Shown piece by piece: positions 53,265-62,852 of a stretch of 64,000 nt of DNA. The DNA comes from an uncultured Methanoregula sp. (GTDB lineage: Archaea; Halobacteriota; Methanomicrobia; Methanomicrobiales; Methanospirillaceae), in contig NZ_OY781872.1 of the NCBI RefSeq assembly GCF_963677065.1, positions 3,033,419 through 3,097,418 on the forward strand. The letters run 5' to 3'. Within the stretch, counting starts at the first letter, position 1. Each line of letters begins with the position of its first letter. The notes beneath the pieces were generated by a model. That model saw only the letters and a list, made by a program, of their open reading frames with translations. It made no database searches and was not told where the DNA came from. Made by a program: the position numbers and the translations under genes.

Positions 53265-54293
53265 ATGCACCACCGCCCCGTTCCTTCCTCATCGCTGCGC
53301 ACAACCCGACGCGCTGTTTTGCACGCAGCCCTTGCCGTGCCCCTGGCCCTGGGCATCGCTGGCCAAACCGCTGCGCAGACGGCTGCCACCGCCTTCCCCA
53401 GCAAGACCATCCGCTTTGTGGTGCCCTACCCGCCCGGCGGCCCCACCGACCTGATGGCCCGCATGCTCCAGCCCGAGCTGCAAAGCCGCCTGGGCGCGCC
53501 CGTGGTGGTGGACAACAAGGGCGGTGCCGGTGGCAACACGGGCAGTGCCGAGGTGGCCAAACAGGCCCCTGCCGATGGCCACACGCTGCTGCTGGCCGCC
53601 AGCGGCCCGATGGCGGTCAACGCCTCGCTGTATGCCAGCATGCCTTTCAACCCGCTGTCCGATCTGGCGCCGGTGATCCAGCTGTCGGCCTTTCCGCTGG
53701 TGCTCGAAGTCCACCCCTCGCTGGGCGTGAAGACACTGGCCGAGTTCCTGGCACTGGCCAAGGCGGGCAAACCGGTGCTGAGCTACGCGTCAGCCGGCAA
53801 CGGCACGCCGCAGCACCTGGCGGGCGAGCTGTTCAACACCACGGCGGGCGTGAAGATGGGGCACATCCCTTACCGCGGCGCAGGCCCCGCGCTCAACGAC
53901 CTGATCGGCGGGCAGGTGAACGTGATGTTCGACATCGTGGGTAGCTCGCTGCCCCACATCCAGGCGGGCAAACTCATCCCGCTGGCCGTCACATCGAGCG
54001 AGCGCGCCAAGGTGTTGCCCAACGTGTCCACCATGGCCGAGGCCGGCATTGCGGGCTACCAGATCACCGGCTGGCATGGCATTGCGGTGCGCGCTGGCAC
54101 CCCACAGGCCACCATCGACAAGCTCAATGCCACGGTCAACGCGATCTTCAAGGAGCCCGCTTTCCGCGCCAAATGGGAGGCGATCGGCACGCCGGTGGTG
54201 GCCGGCAGCGCAGCCGACTTTGGCGCGCTGATCAAGGCCGACGCGCAGCGCCTGGGCAAGCTCGTGCGCGATGCGGGCGTAACGGTGGATTGA
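53265..54293 (+). CDS. Bug/TctC-type periplasmic solute-binding protein
   Basis: A 342-residue secreted binding protein. The N-terminus is a signal with a T-R-R-A-V-L stretch resembling a twin-arginine motif, followed by a hydrophobic run and A-Q-T-A. The mature start F-P-S-K-T-I-R-F-V-V-P-Y-P-P-G-G-P-T-D and the later G-A-G-G-N-T-G motif are Bug-family marks. It would supply a carboxylic acid for the adjacent pathway. No membrane partners (TctA/B) are present nearby, which is common for orphan Bug proteins in Burkholderiales. Confidence 0.92.
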   Translation: MHHRPVPSSSLRTTRRAVLHAALAVPLALGIAGQTAAQTAATAFPSKTIRFVVPYPPGGPTDLMARMLQPELQSRLGAPVVVDNKGGAGGNTGSAEVAKQAPADGHTLLLAASGPMAVNASLYASMPFNPLSDLAPVIQLSAFPLVLEVHPSLGVKTLAEFLALAKAGKPVLSYASAGNGTPQHLAGELFNTTAGVKMGHIPYRGAGPALNDLIGGQVNVMFDIVGSSLPHIQAGKLIPLAVTSSERAKVLPNVSTMAEAGIAGYQITGWHGIAVRAGTPQATIDKLNATVNAIFKEPAFRAKWEAIGTPVVAGSAADFGALIKADAQRLGKLVRDAGVTVD

Positions 54294-54319
54294 GCACCGC
54301 GCGGGCTGGGGGAAGTGAC

Positions 54320-55240
54320 TCAGTAGCCGCGCCCGGGGTTCACCACCCCGGCCACCGTCTCGCCCCGCTCCAGCGCCGCCATCTTGCGCGCGATCTGGGC
54401 AATGCTCTCGTCGCGCAGCGTGCGTGCCGAGGTATGGGGCGTGACGATGATGCGCGGGTGCGTCCAGAAAGCGTGGCCTGCAGGCAGCGGTTCGGTGCGG
54501 AACACATCGAGCGTGGCACCGGCCACATGGCCGCTGTCGATGGCGGCCAGCAGGTCGTCGTCCACCAGGTGTGCGCCACGCGCCACGTTGATCACGTAAG
54601 CGCCGGGCTGCAAGCGGGCCAGCGTGTCCTTGTTGATGACGTTGGCGGTGTCGGGCGTGAGGGGCAGCAGGTTGACCAGCACACGGCTGGCCGCCAGAAA
54701 GTCGTTGAACTGCTCTGCGCCCGTGAAGGCACGCACACCTTCGATGGCCTTGGGACTGCGGCTCCAGCCGTTGATCGGAAATTCAAACTGCGCCAGCGCC
54801 TTGGCCACGCGCTCACCCAGTACACCCAGGCCCATCACTCCAACGGGGAAATCGCTGCGCAGGCGTGGCTTGCGATAGCCCCAGCGCCCCGCCTTGGTGT
54901 CTGCCTCATAGCCATCGAACTCGCGGAAGTGGCGGATGACCGCATGGCACACATATTCGGCCATCTGCACGGCCATGCCCGCATCATCGAGCCGCACCAC
55001 CAGTGCGTTGGGCGGCAGACGCAGCTTGAGCAAGGCGTCCACCCCAGCGCCAATGTTGAACAGGGCCTTGAGGCCCGGCTGCTCGTCCATGAACTGCTGG
55101 GGCGGTGCCCAGACCACGGCGTAGTCGGCCTGCGGGGAGCCGGGTTGCCACACAGAAATGTCAGCGCCAGGGAACGCGGCGGACAGGCCCTGGCGCCAGG
55201 GCTCGGCTTTGGTGTCGGTACAGCAAAAGGTGATTTTCAT
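54320..55240 (-). CDS. GhrA-type glyoxylate/hydroxypyruvate reductase family protein
   Basis: A 306-residue D-2-hydroxyacid dehydrogenase. The NAD(P)-binding loop is G-V-M-G-L-G-V-L-G, and the active-site residues fall in V-N-V-A-R-G-A-H (Arg), the T-L-D-V-F region (acid) and the C-terminal T-P-H-T-S-A (His). The N-terminal A-G-V-D-A-L-L signature matches GhrA. Orientation is opposite to the adjacent plus-strand module. Confidence 0.88.
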   Translation of the reverse strand: MKITFCCTDTKAEPWRQGLSAAFPGADISVWQPGSPQADYAVVWAPPQQFMDEQPGLKALFNIGAGVDALLKLRLPPNALVVRLDDAGMAVQMAEYVCHAVIRHFREFDGYEADTKAGRWGYRKPRLRSDFPVGVMGLGVLGERVAKALAQFEFPINGWSRSPKAIEGVRAFTGAEQFNDFLAASRVLVNLLPLTPDTANVINKDTLARLQPGAYVINVARGAHLVDDDLLAAIDSGHVAGATLDVFRTEPLPAGHAFWTHPRIIVTPHTSARTLRDESIAQIARKMAALERGETVAGVVNPGRGY

Positions 55241-55303
55241 GGCACCCAAGCGTAACGGCATTGCACCCCGCGCGCTGTCACGCACGGGGTGCCCCGATAG
55301 GGC

Positions 55304-57331
55304 TTACGCCTTCTCGGTCACCACGAGCTTGAGCAGCTCTGCCCCTTCGGTCACCTGGTCGCCGGGCGCGTAGAGCAGCTCCTGCACCACACCGTCGGCC
55401 GGGGCGGCAATGGTGTGTTCCATCTTCATGGCCTCCATCACCGCCAGCGGCTGACCCTTGGTGACGGCATCGCCCGCCTTCACGGCAAACGACACCACCT
55501 TGCCGGGCATCGGGGCCGTCAGGCGCCCGCCTTCGGCCGCCGCCTCGCCCGCGTGGGCCAGCAGGTCGATGGCGGTGATCTGCGTGGCGCCCAGCGGGGT
55601 GAAGACATGGTCCACCTCGCCCTGGGCATACACGGCAGCGCGCGTGCGCTGGCCTGCGAACTGCAGTTCGATTCCGTTGGGCTTTGCCTCGAACACCAGC
55701 GGCCCGCCCACGGCGGCATCGCCCTCGCCGACTGCCAAATGCAGGCTTCCACCGCGCTCGTAGGTCAGCCAGGCCTTGGCATGTTCGCCACCAAACTCGA
55801 ACTCAAACCGGCGCTGGAGCACACCATGCGAATGGAAACCATCGCGGCGGCTGAATGGGTCCACGCCCTCGCTGGCGCGCTCGCGCAGCAGGGTCTGGGC
55901 CACGGCCGCCGCAGCGGCGAGGGGCAGGCCCACACTTTCCTGGTGGAACAGCACGGCCTGCTCGCGCGGGATGAGGGCGGTGTCGAGATTGGCCTTGGCG
56001 AACGACTCCGTGCGTGCCACACGGCGCAAGAACTGCACATTGGTCGCCAGGCCCACGATGTGGGTCTGCGCCAGCGCTTCGTCCAGCCGGGCCAGCGCCT
56101 GTTCGCGCGTGTCGCCGTGCACGATGAGCTTGGCCACCATGGAGTCGTAGAACGGGCTGATCGCATCGCCCTGGCGCACGCCGGAATCCACGCGGACCGC
56201 ACCCCGTTCAAACGTCACGCAATCGGGCAGTCCATACACGTTGAGCGCGCCGGTGGCGGGCAGGAAGTTGTTGTCGGGGTTCTCGGCGCAGATGCGCGCC
56301 TCAATGGCATGGCCATGGATGCGCAGCTCGTCTTGCTGGAGCGGCAAGGGCTCGCCAGACGCCACGCGCAGTTGCCACTCCACCAGATCCAGGCCGGTGA
56401 TGGCCTCGGTCACGGGGTGCTCCACCTGCAGTCGGGTGTTCATCTCCATGAAATAGAACTTCATCTGCTCCGGGGCCTCGTAGCCACCGGGTTGCTCGAC
56501 GATGAACTCCACCGTGCCCGCACCCACGTAGTTCACTGCCCGTGCAGCGGCCACTGCGGCCTCGCCCATGCGGGCGCGCAGCTCGGGCGTCATGCCGGGG
56601 GCAGGCGCTTCTTCCAACACCTTCTGGTGGCGGCGCTGCACCGAGCAGTCGCGCTCAAAAAGGTAGACGCAGTTGCCGTGCGTGTCGCCAAACACCTGAA
56701 TCTCGATGTGGCGGGGGCGCTGCACGTATTTCTCCACCAGCACCGCATCGTCGCCAAAGCTGTTGATGGCCTCGCGCTTGCAGGAGTCGAGCGCCGCGGC
56801 AAAGTCCTCGGCCTTATCCACCGCGCGCATGCCCTTGCCACCGCCGCCCGCGCTGGCCTTGATGAGCACGGGGTAGCCAATGCGGTCGGCCTCGCGTTGC
56901 AGTAGCGCGGGGTCTTGGTCAGCGTCGTGGTAGCCCGGCACCAGGGGCACCTGGGCCTGCTCCATCAGGCGCTTGGACTCGGCCTTCAGCCCCATGGCAT
57001 TGATGGCGCTGGCGGGGGGGCCGATGAAGACCAGGCCGGCATCGGCACAGGCCTGGGCGAATTCTTCGTTCTCGCTCAAGAAGCCGTAGCCAGGGTGGAT
57101 GGCCTGCGCGCCCGTGGCCTTGGCGGCTTCGATGATGCGCTCCCAGCGCAGGTAGCTGTCCTTGGGTGCACTACCGCCGATGTGCACGGCCTCGTCGCAG
57201 ACGGCCACATGCTTGGCGCTGGCGTCGGCATCGGAGTACACGGCGACGGTCTTTACGCCCAGGCGTTTGGCGGTGGCCGCGACACGGCAGGCAATCTCAC
57301 CGCGGTTTGCAATCAGGATTTTGTTGAACAT
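55304..57331 (-). CDS. Methylcrotonyl-CoA carboxylase alpha subunit (biotin carboxylase/biotin carrier)
   Basis: A 675-residue carboxylase subunit. The N-terminal biotin carboxylase domain begins F-N-K-I-L-I-A-N-R-G-E-I-A and has the glycine-rich ATP loop A-G-G-G-G-K-G-M and E-M-N-T-R-L-Q-V-E-H. A middle linker precedes the C-terminal biotin carrier with the biotin lysine in E-A-M-K-M-E-H. The order of domains and the nearby beta subunit, hydratase and HMG-CoA lyase support a methylcrotonyl-CoA (liuD-type) rather than acetyl- or propionyl-CoA enzyme. The substrate is inferred from context. Confidence 0.88.
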   Translation of the reverse strand: MFNKILIANRGEIACRVAATAKRLGVKTVAVYSDADASAKHVAVCDEAVHIGGSAPKDSYLRWERIIEAAKATGAQAIHPGYGFLSENEEFAQACADAGLVFIGPPASAINAMGLKAESKRLMEQAQVPLVPGYHDADQDPALLQREADRIGYPVLIKASAGGGGKGMRAVDKAEDFAAALDSCKREAINSFGDDAVLVEKYVQRPRHIEIQVFGDTHGNCVYLFERDCSVQRRHQKVLEEAPAPGMTPELRARMGEAAVAAARAVNYVGAGTVEFIVEQPGGYEAPEQMKFYFMEMNTRLQVEHPVTEAITGLDLVEWQLRVASGEPLPLQQDELRIHGHAIEARICAENPDNNFLPATGALNVYGLPDCVTFERGAVRVDSGVRQGDAISPFYDSMVAKLIVHGDTREQALARLDEALAQTHIVGLATNVQFLRRVARTESFAKANLDTALIPREQAVLFHQESVGLPLAAAAAVAQTLLRERASEGVDPFSRRDGFHSHGVLQRRFEFEFGGEHAKAWLTYERGGSLHLAVGEGDAAVGGPLVFEAKPNGIELQFAGQRTRAAVYAQGEVDHVFTPLGATQITAIDLLAHAGEAAAEGGRLTAPMPGKVVSFAVKAGDAVTKGQPLAVMEAMKMEHTIAAPADGVVQELLYAPGDQVTEGAELLKLVVTEKA

Positions 57332-57333
57332 GT

Positions 57334-58053
57334 TTAGGCCACCTTGGCAGAACCAGAAAAGAAAGAGGAAAGGCGCCGCACCACGGCGCGCAAAAACTTG
57401 AACAGCACCACCAGCAGCAGCACCGAAACAATCACCATCACCACCAGAGCAATGCCGAAAGCCACAGGGTGCTGCGTCGCCAGCCACACCACGGCCACCA
57501 CCAGGCCGTCTTCAAAGAACGACAGCCCCCAGTTGGAAAACGGCTCGGGCGAGGTGTTGACCGCAGCCCGCGTGGTCATCTTGGTGGCCAGAGCGGTGGC
57601 AGAGAGCGAACCACCCAGCAGCCCCGCCACCACCGCCATCGTGGCGTTGTCGGCACCAAACACGCCGTACGCCAATGCGGCCCCAGCGGGTACACGGATG
57701 AAGGCGTGCACCGCATCCCAGGCGCTGTCCACCCAGGGCACCTTGTCGGCAAAAAACTCCACCATCAGCATGCAGCCGCTGACCATCAGCACCAGCGGGT
57801 GCTGCAACATGGCCAGGCCGGGCGGCAGGGGCATCCAGCCCAGCACGCCCATCATGCCGACCAGAAACACCACGGCATACAACCGAAACCCGCTGGCCCA
57901 GCCAAGGGCCGCAGCCAGGGCCAGCAGGCTGGGCATGTCGAGCCGCGCAGTGGCCGTTGCCGCCGCATCACCCACGGCCCGCGCGGTGCCGCCATCGACA
58001 TGCAGCCCCAGCGTGTGGAGCCACTGCACGATGTTGAACCAGAGGGTGTCCAT
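57334..58053 (-). CDS. DUF4126 membrane protein
   Basis: A 239-residue protein with about five hydrophobic segments and the DUF4126-type A-S-G-F-R-L-Y-A-V-V-F-L-V-G and V-E-F-F-A-D-K-V-P-W-V-D motifs. Its function is unknown. It is wedged between the hydratase and carboxylase genes with 2- and 16-base gaps, so it is co-transcribed with them. Confidence 0.8.
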   Translation of the reverse strand: MDTLWFNIVQWLHTLGLHVDGGTARAVGDAAATATARLDMPSLLALAAALGWASGFRLYAVVFLVGMMGVLGWMPLPPGLAMLQHPLVLMVSGCMLMVEFFADKVPWVDSAWDAVHAFIRVPAGAALAYGVFGADNATMAVVAGLLGGSLSATALATKMTTRAAVNTSPEPFSNWGLSFFEDGLVVAVVWLATQHPVAFGIALVVMVIVSVLLLVVLFKFLRAVVRRLSSFFSGSAKVA

Positions 58054-58069
58054 GGCCTACTGGTACCGG

Positions 58070-58852
58070 TCAGCCCAGCCAGTTCGGCTTGCGCTTGTTG
58101 AGGAAGGACTGCACGCCTTCCTTGCCTTCATCGCTGGCGCGGATGTCGGCAATGCCCTGCACCGTGGCGGCGATCAGGCCCGCGTTGATCTCCCGCTCGG
58201 CCACATCCATCACCAGCTTCTTGCACACGCGCACGGCGTTGGGGCTGGCGCTGTTCAGGGCCTTGAGGAGTTCATCGACCTTGGCGTCGAGTTGCTCGGC
58301 AGCCACCACCTCATGCACGAAGCCGATGCGCAGCGCCTCGGCCGCGCCAAAACGCTCAGCGGTGAGGAAGTAACGGTGCGCAGCGCGCGCGCCCATGGCG
58401 CGGATCACATAAGGGCTGATGGTGGCGGGGATGAGCCCTAACTTCACTTCGCTGAGGCAGAAGCCCGCCGTGTCCACAACCACGGCCATGTCGCACGCGG
58501 CCACCAGGCCCATGCCGCCGGCGTACACATCGCCCTGCACGCGGGCGATGGTGGGCTTGGGGCATTCATAAATCACGCGCAGCATCTCGGCCAGCTTGTC
58601 CGCGTCGGCGATGTTTTCGTCGCGCGTGTAGTCGGCCATGCGGCGCATCCAGTTGAGGTTGGCACCGGCGCAAAAGGCCGGGCCTTCCGCCGCCAGCACC
58701 ACGGCGCGCACATCGGCGCGCCCGCCCACATCGGTGAAGGCGGCGGTGATCTCGGCAATGACCTCGTCGCTGAACGCGTTGCGGATCTCCGGCTGCGTGA
58801 GCGTGATGCGCGCCACAGCGCCGGTTTGGGTGATGAACAGGTTCTGGCTCAT
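58070..58852 (-). CDS. Methylglutaconyl-CoA hydratase (enoyl-CoA hydratase family)
   Basis: A 260-residue crotonase-fold enzyme. The oxyanion motif is A-F-C-A-G-A-N-L-N-W-M, with Y-A-G-G-M-G-L-V-A-A-C-D as the second conserved block. Between the carboxylase subunits it is the liuC-type step converting methylglutaconyl-CoA to HMG-CoA; that assignment rests on context. The start overlaps the DinB stop as ATGA. Confidence 0.87.
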   Translation of the reverse strand: MSQNLFITQTGAVARITLTQPEIRNAFSDEVIAEITAAFTDVGGRADVRAVVLAAEGPAFCAGANLNWMRRMADYTRDENIADADKLAEMLRVIYECPKPTIARVQGDVYAGGMGLVAACDMAVVVDTAGFCLSEVKLGLIPATISPYVIRAMGARAAHRYFLTAERFGAAEALRIGFVHEVVAAEQLDAKVDELLKALNSASPNAVRVCKKLVMDVAEREINAGLIAATVQGIADIRASDEGKEGVQSFLNKRKPNWLG

Positions 58853-59358
58853 GGCTTGGATGGGTTTTGCAAAAAGTAGACGAGGTCCAGCTCCGGGCAG
58901 GGCTGGCCCAGCGCGGTCAATGCGGCGGTGATCTGGCCCCGGTGGTGCGTGCCGTGGTTGAACACATGCGCCAGCGTGGCGGCAAAAGGCAGCGATGCCG
59001 CCGTGCCGCGCATGGTGGTGTAGTCGAGCGTTCCATTCCAACGGTCTTGGGCAAAAAATCCGATCAGCGGCAACCAGCGGGCCGCGCCCTCGCGCAAGCG
59101 AGCATCCAGCTGCGCCCGGTCAGGCTCCAGTCCGGCGTCCAGCGCCACCTTGGGCGAGATGCCCTCGGCAAACCGCACAAACCACAGGTGGTGCTCGCCC
59201 ACCAGCAGGTGGTTGAGCGTGCCGTGGATGCTTTTGAAAAACAGGCCCACATCGCGCCGGTAGTCATCCTCCGGCAGCGCCCGCACGGCATCCAGAAGGC
59301 GCGCAGTGGCCCACACGTTGTAGCGCGCAAGTTGGGTGAAGTGAGCAACAGCGTCCAT
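58849..59358 (-). CDS. DinB-family protein
   Basis: A 169-residue four-helix DinB-like protein. The metal-binding histidines are seen in I-H-G-T-L-N-H-L-L-V-G-E-H and in F-N-H-G-T-H-H-R-G-Q. Such proteins often act as thiol-dependent transferases, but no function is known here. Its presence inside a leucine-degradation operon is unexplained. Confidence 0.85.
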   Translation of the reverse strand: MDAVAHFTQLARYNVWATARLLDAVRALPEDDYRRDVGLFFKSIHGTLNHLLVGEHHLWFVRFAEGISPKVALDAGLEPDRAQLDARLREGAARWLPLIGFFAQDRWNGTLDYTTMRGTAASLPFAATLAHVFNHGTHHRGQITAALTALGQPCPELDLVYFLQNPSKP

Positions 59359-59375
59359 GGCAGCTCCCGGCGGGG

Positions 59376-60983
59376 TTACATGCGGAACAGGCCGAACCTG
59401 GTGTCTTCGATGGGCGCGTTGCGCGTAGCCGACAGGCCCAGCGCCAGCACGCGGCGGGTGTCGGCAGGGTCGATCACGCCGTCGTCCCACAGGCGCGCGG
59501 TGGCGTAGTAAGGGTGGCCCTGGTCTTCATACTGGCGGCGGATGGGGGCCTTGAAGGCTTCTTCTTCCTCCATGCTCCACTGGCCGCCTTTGCCCTCGAT
59601 GCCATCGCGCTTGACAGTGGCGAGCACGCCAGCCGCCTGCTCGCCACCCATGACGCTGATCCGCGCGTTGGGCCACATCCACAGGAAGCGGGGCGAGTAC
59701 GCGCGACCGCACATGCCGTAGTTGCCCGCGCCAAAGCTGCCACCGATGATGATGGTGAACTTGGGCACGTTGGCCGTGGCCACGGCCGTGACCATCTTGG
59801 CGCCGTTGCGCGCGATGCCTTCGTTCTCGTACTTGCGGCCCACCATGAAGCCGGTGATGTTCTGCAGGAACACCAGCGGGATCTTGCGCTGGCAGCACAG
59901 CTCGATGAAGTGCGCGCCCTTGAGGGCCGACTCGCTGAACAGAATGCCGTTGTTGGCGATGATGCCCACCGCCATGCCTTCGATCCGCGCAAAGCCCGTG
60001 ACCAGCGTGGTGCCGTAGCGCGCCTTGAACTCGTCGAACTCGCTGCCGTCCACGATGCGCGCAATGATCTCGCGCACATCAAAGGGCTTGCGCGTGTCCA
60101 CGGGGATCACGCCGTAGAGTTCTTCTGCTGCGAATTTAGGAGCTTCCGGGGCATGATCTGCGGGCGCCTGCGGCTTGTTCTTATTCAAATTCCGCACTGC
60201 ATTGCGTGCCAACTGCAGCGCATGCATGTCGTTCTGCGCCAGGTGGTCGGCCACGCCCGACAGGCGCGTGTGCACGTCGCCGCCGCCCAGGTCTTCGGCC
60301 GTCACCACCTCGCCCGTGGCGGCCTTCACCAGCGGTGGGCCGCCCAAAAAGATCGTGCCCTGGTTCTTCACGATGATGGACTCATCGCTCATCGCGGGCA
60401 CATAGGCGCCGCCCGCCGTACAGGACCCCATCACCACGGCGATCTGCGAGATACCCATGGCGCTCATGTTGGCCTGGTTGAAGAAGATGCGGCCAAAGTG
60501 GTCGCGGTCAGGAAAGACCTCGTCCTGGTTCGGCAGGTTGGCACCGCCCGAGTCCACCAGGTAGATGCAGGGCAGGTGGTTCTGCTGCGCCACTTCCTGC
60601 GCACGCAGGTGCTTCTTGACGGTGAGCGGGTAGTAGGTGCCACCCTTCACCGTGGCGTCGTTGCACACGATCATGCAGTCCACGTCGCTCACGCGGCCGA
60701 TGCCGGAGATGAGCCCCGAGCAAGGCGCATCGTTGTTGTACATGTTCAGCGCGGCCAGGGGCGCCAACTCCAGGAACGGCGTGCCCGGGTCCAGCAGCAT
60801 CTGCACGCGCTCACGCGGCAGCAGCTTGCCGCGGGCCACATGCTTGGCGCGGGCCGCCTCGCCCCCGCCCTGGGCCACCTTGTCGAGCTGGGCGCGCAGG
60901 TCGTCCACCAGCGTGCGCATGGCGGCGGCATTGGCCAGAAAATCCGCCGAGCGGGCGTTGAGTTGGGTGTCGAGAATGGTCAT
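59376..60983 (-). CDS. Methylcrotonyl-CoA carboxylase beta subunit (carboxyltransferase)
   Basis: A 535-residue carboxyltransferase. Marks are the N-terminal [16 protein letters not shown] segment, the substrate-binding D-S-G-G-A-N-L and [15 protein letters not shown] motifs, and the biotin-site [16 protein letters not shown]. The [18 protein letters not shown] region is characteristic of the MCC beta subunit. The ATG at 60983 fits a normal start. It pairs with the alpha subunit at 55304. Confidence 0.92.
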   Translation of the reverse strand: MTILDTQLNARSADFLANAAAMRTLVDDLRAQLDKVAQGGGEAARAKHVARGKLLPRERVQMLLDPGTPFLELAPLAALNMYNNDAPCSGLISGIGRVSDVDCMIVCNDATVKGGTYYPLTVKKHLRAQEVAQQNHLPCIYLVDSGGANLPNQDEVFPDRDHFGRIFFNQANMSAMGISQIAVVMGSCTAGGAYVPAMSDESIIVKNQGTIFLGGPPLVKAATGEVVTAEDLGGGDVHTRLSGVADHLAQNDMHALQLARNAVRNLNKNKPQAPADHAPEAPKFAAEELYGVIPVDTRKPFDVREIIARIVDGSEFDEFKARYGTTLVTGFARIEGMAVGIIANNGILFSESALKGAHFIELCCQRKIPLVFLQNITGFMVGRKYENEGIARNGAKMVTAVATANVPKFTIIIGGSFGAGNYGMCGRAYSPRFLWMWPNARISVMGGEQAAGVLATVKRDGIEGKGGQWSMEEEEAFKAPIRRQYEDQGHPYYATARLWDDGVIDPADTRRVLALGLSATRNAPIEDTRFGLFRM

Positions 60984-60997
60984 AGGGTGCGGCTCTT

Positions 60998-62728
60998 TCA
61001 AGCGGTTTTCTGTTCTTCCAGACCCAGCTGGTCCTTCATCTCATCGCGGATCTTGAACTTCTGGATCTTGCCCGTCACCGTCATGGGAAAGCTGGTGACA
61101 AAGCGGATGTAGCGCGGCACCTTGTAGTGCGCAATCTGGCCCTTGCAGAAGGCACGGATGTCGTCCTCGGTGGGCTTGGTGCCGGGCTTGGCGATGATCC
61201 AGGCGCAGAGTTCTTCGCCGTACTTCTGGTCGGGCACGCCCACCACCTGCACGTCCTGCACCTGGGGGTGGCGGTACAAGAATTCCTCGATCTCGCGCGG
61301 GTAGATGTTCTCACCGCCACGGATCACCATGTCCTTGATGCGGCCGACGATGTTCACATAGCCCTCGGCGTCCATGGTGGCCAGGTCGCCGGTGTGCATC
61401 CAGCCACCTTCATCAATCGCCTCGCGGGTCTTGGCTTCGTCGCCCCAGTAGCCGTGCATCACCGAATAGCCCTTGGTGCAGAACTCGCCGCGCTGGCCGA
61501 TGGGAACGATGGCGCCGGTGTCCGGGTCCACGATCTTCACCTCCAGGTGCGGCTGCACTTGGCCCACGGTCGATACGCGCTTCTCCTGCGGCGTTTCGGT
61601 GCTGCTCTGGCAGCTCACAGGGCTGGTTTCGGTCATGCCGTAGGCAATGGTGATCTCGCGCAGGTTCATCTGCTCCACCACGCGCTTCATGACCTCGGTG
61701 GGGCACGGCGAGCCCGCCATGATGCCGGTGCGCAGCGTGCTGAGGTTGAACTCGGCAAAACGCGGGTGGTCCAGCTCGGCGATGAACATGGTGGGCACGC
61801 CATGCAGACCCGTGCATTTTTCGTCCTGCACCGTCTGCAGCACCGTGAGGGGGTCGAACCCGTCGTTGGGGTACACGATGGTGGAGCCGTGCGTGAAGCA
61901 GGCCAGGTTGCCCAGCACCATGCCAAAGCAGTGGTACAGCGGCACGGGGATGCACAGGCGGTCTTCGGGCGTGAGCTTCATGCACTCGCCAATGAAGAAC
62001 CCATTGTTCAGAATGTTGCGGTGCGTGAGCGTGGCCCCCTTGGGGAAGCCGGTGGTGCCGCTGGTGAACTGGATGTTGATGGGGTCGGTGGCCTGGAGCG
62101 TGCCGGCCACCTGGTCCAGGCGCGGGTCGGCGGCATTGCCGCGCGCGATCAGGTCGCTAAAGCGCAACAGGCCCGGCTCTTCGCCACCCACGCCAGACTC
62201 GTCGATCCAGACGACGGTATGCAGGTGGGGCAACTGCTGTGCCTCCAGCTCACCGGGCGTGCTATGCACCCACTCGGGCGCCAGTTCGCGCAGCATGCCC
62301 AGGTAGTCGCTGGTCTTGAAGCGCGCCATGGTCACCAGCAGCTTGCAGCCCACCTTGTTCAGCGCGTATTCGACTTCAGATGTGCGGTAGGCAGGGTTGA
62401 TGTTGACCAGCACCAGGCCCACCTGCGCGGTGGCCAGCTGCATCAGTACCCATTCGGCGTTGTTGTGCGACCAGATGCCCACGCGGTCACCCGGCTCCAG
62501 CCCCTGCGCCAGCAGCGCGCTGGCCAGGCGGCGCGCCTCGGTCTGCAGCTGGGCATAGGTGTAGCGGCGGCCCTGATGCACGCTCACCAGTGCCTCGCGC
62601 TCGGGCTGGCGGGCCACCATGTCGGCAAAAAAGGCGCCGATGGTCTGCTCGATCAGGGGAACGTCGGTAGCGCCACGGGCGTAGCTGTCCACCAGCGGTA
62701 CGAAGTTTGTTGCGGCTGCACTCGTCAT
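60998..62728 (-). CDS. AMP-forming acyl-CoA synthetase
   Basis: A 576-residue ANL-family synthetase that activates a fatty acid to a CoA thioester. Motifs: [12 protein letters not shown] (P-loop), [23 protein letters not shown] and the C-terminal lysine in V-T-G-K-I-Q-K. It heads the liu-type operon and is divergent from the AraC-type gene, so it probably activates a short- or branched-chain acid for this pathway; that is context only. Confidence 0.92.
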   Translation of the reverse strand: MTSAAATNFVPLVDSYARGATDVPLIEQTIGAFFADMVARQPEREALVSVHQGRRYTYAQLQTEARRLASALLAQGLEPGDRVGIWSHNNAEWVLMQLATAQVGLVLVNINPAYRTSEVEYALNKVGCKLLVTMARFKTSDYLGMLRELAPEWVHSTPGELEAQQLPHLHTVVWIDESGVGGEEPGLLRFSDLIARGNAADPRLDQVAGTLQATDPINIQFTSGTTGFPKGATLTHRNILNNGFFIGECMKLTPEDRLCIPVPLYHCFGMVLGNLACFTHGSTIVYPNDGFDPLTVLQTVQDEKCTGLHGVPTMFIAELDHPRFAEFNLSTLRTGIMAGSPCPTEVMKRVVEQMNLREITIAYGMTETSPVSCQSSTETPQEKRVSTVGQVQPHLEVKIVDPDTGAIVPIGQRGEFCTKGYSVMHGYWGDEAKTREAIDEGGWMHTGDLATMDAEGYVNIVGRIKDMVIRGGENIYPREIEEFLYRHPQVQDVQVVGVPDQKYGEELCAWIIAKPGTKPTEDDIRAFCKGQIAHYKVPRYIRFVTSFPMTVTGKIQKFKIRDEMKDQLGLEEQKTA

Positions 62729-62852
62729 GGTGTGTCTCCTCTGTCATCCGGCCCTGCACGCATGGCGGGCGATTCGCAAGCATAGAAGCGCCGGGCCCGG
62801 CCGGGTTGCCACAATGGTTGCAAATCGTGCCACGGCTGGCACACTCTGCAGC

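Noticed and set aside
55415..62785. Very long plus-strand open frames opposite the carboxylase and synthetase genes (for example 55415-56905, 59514-61112, 61127-62785)
   Set aside because: They are antisense shadows of highly G+C-rich minus-strand genes with clear family motifs.
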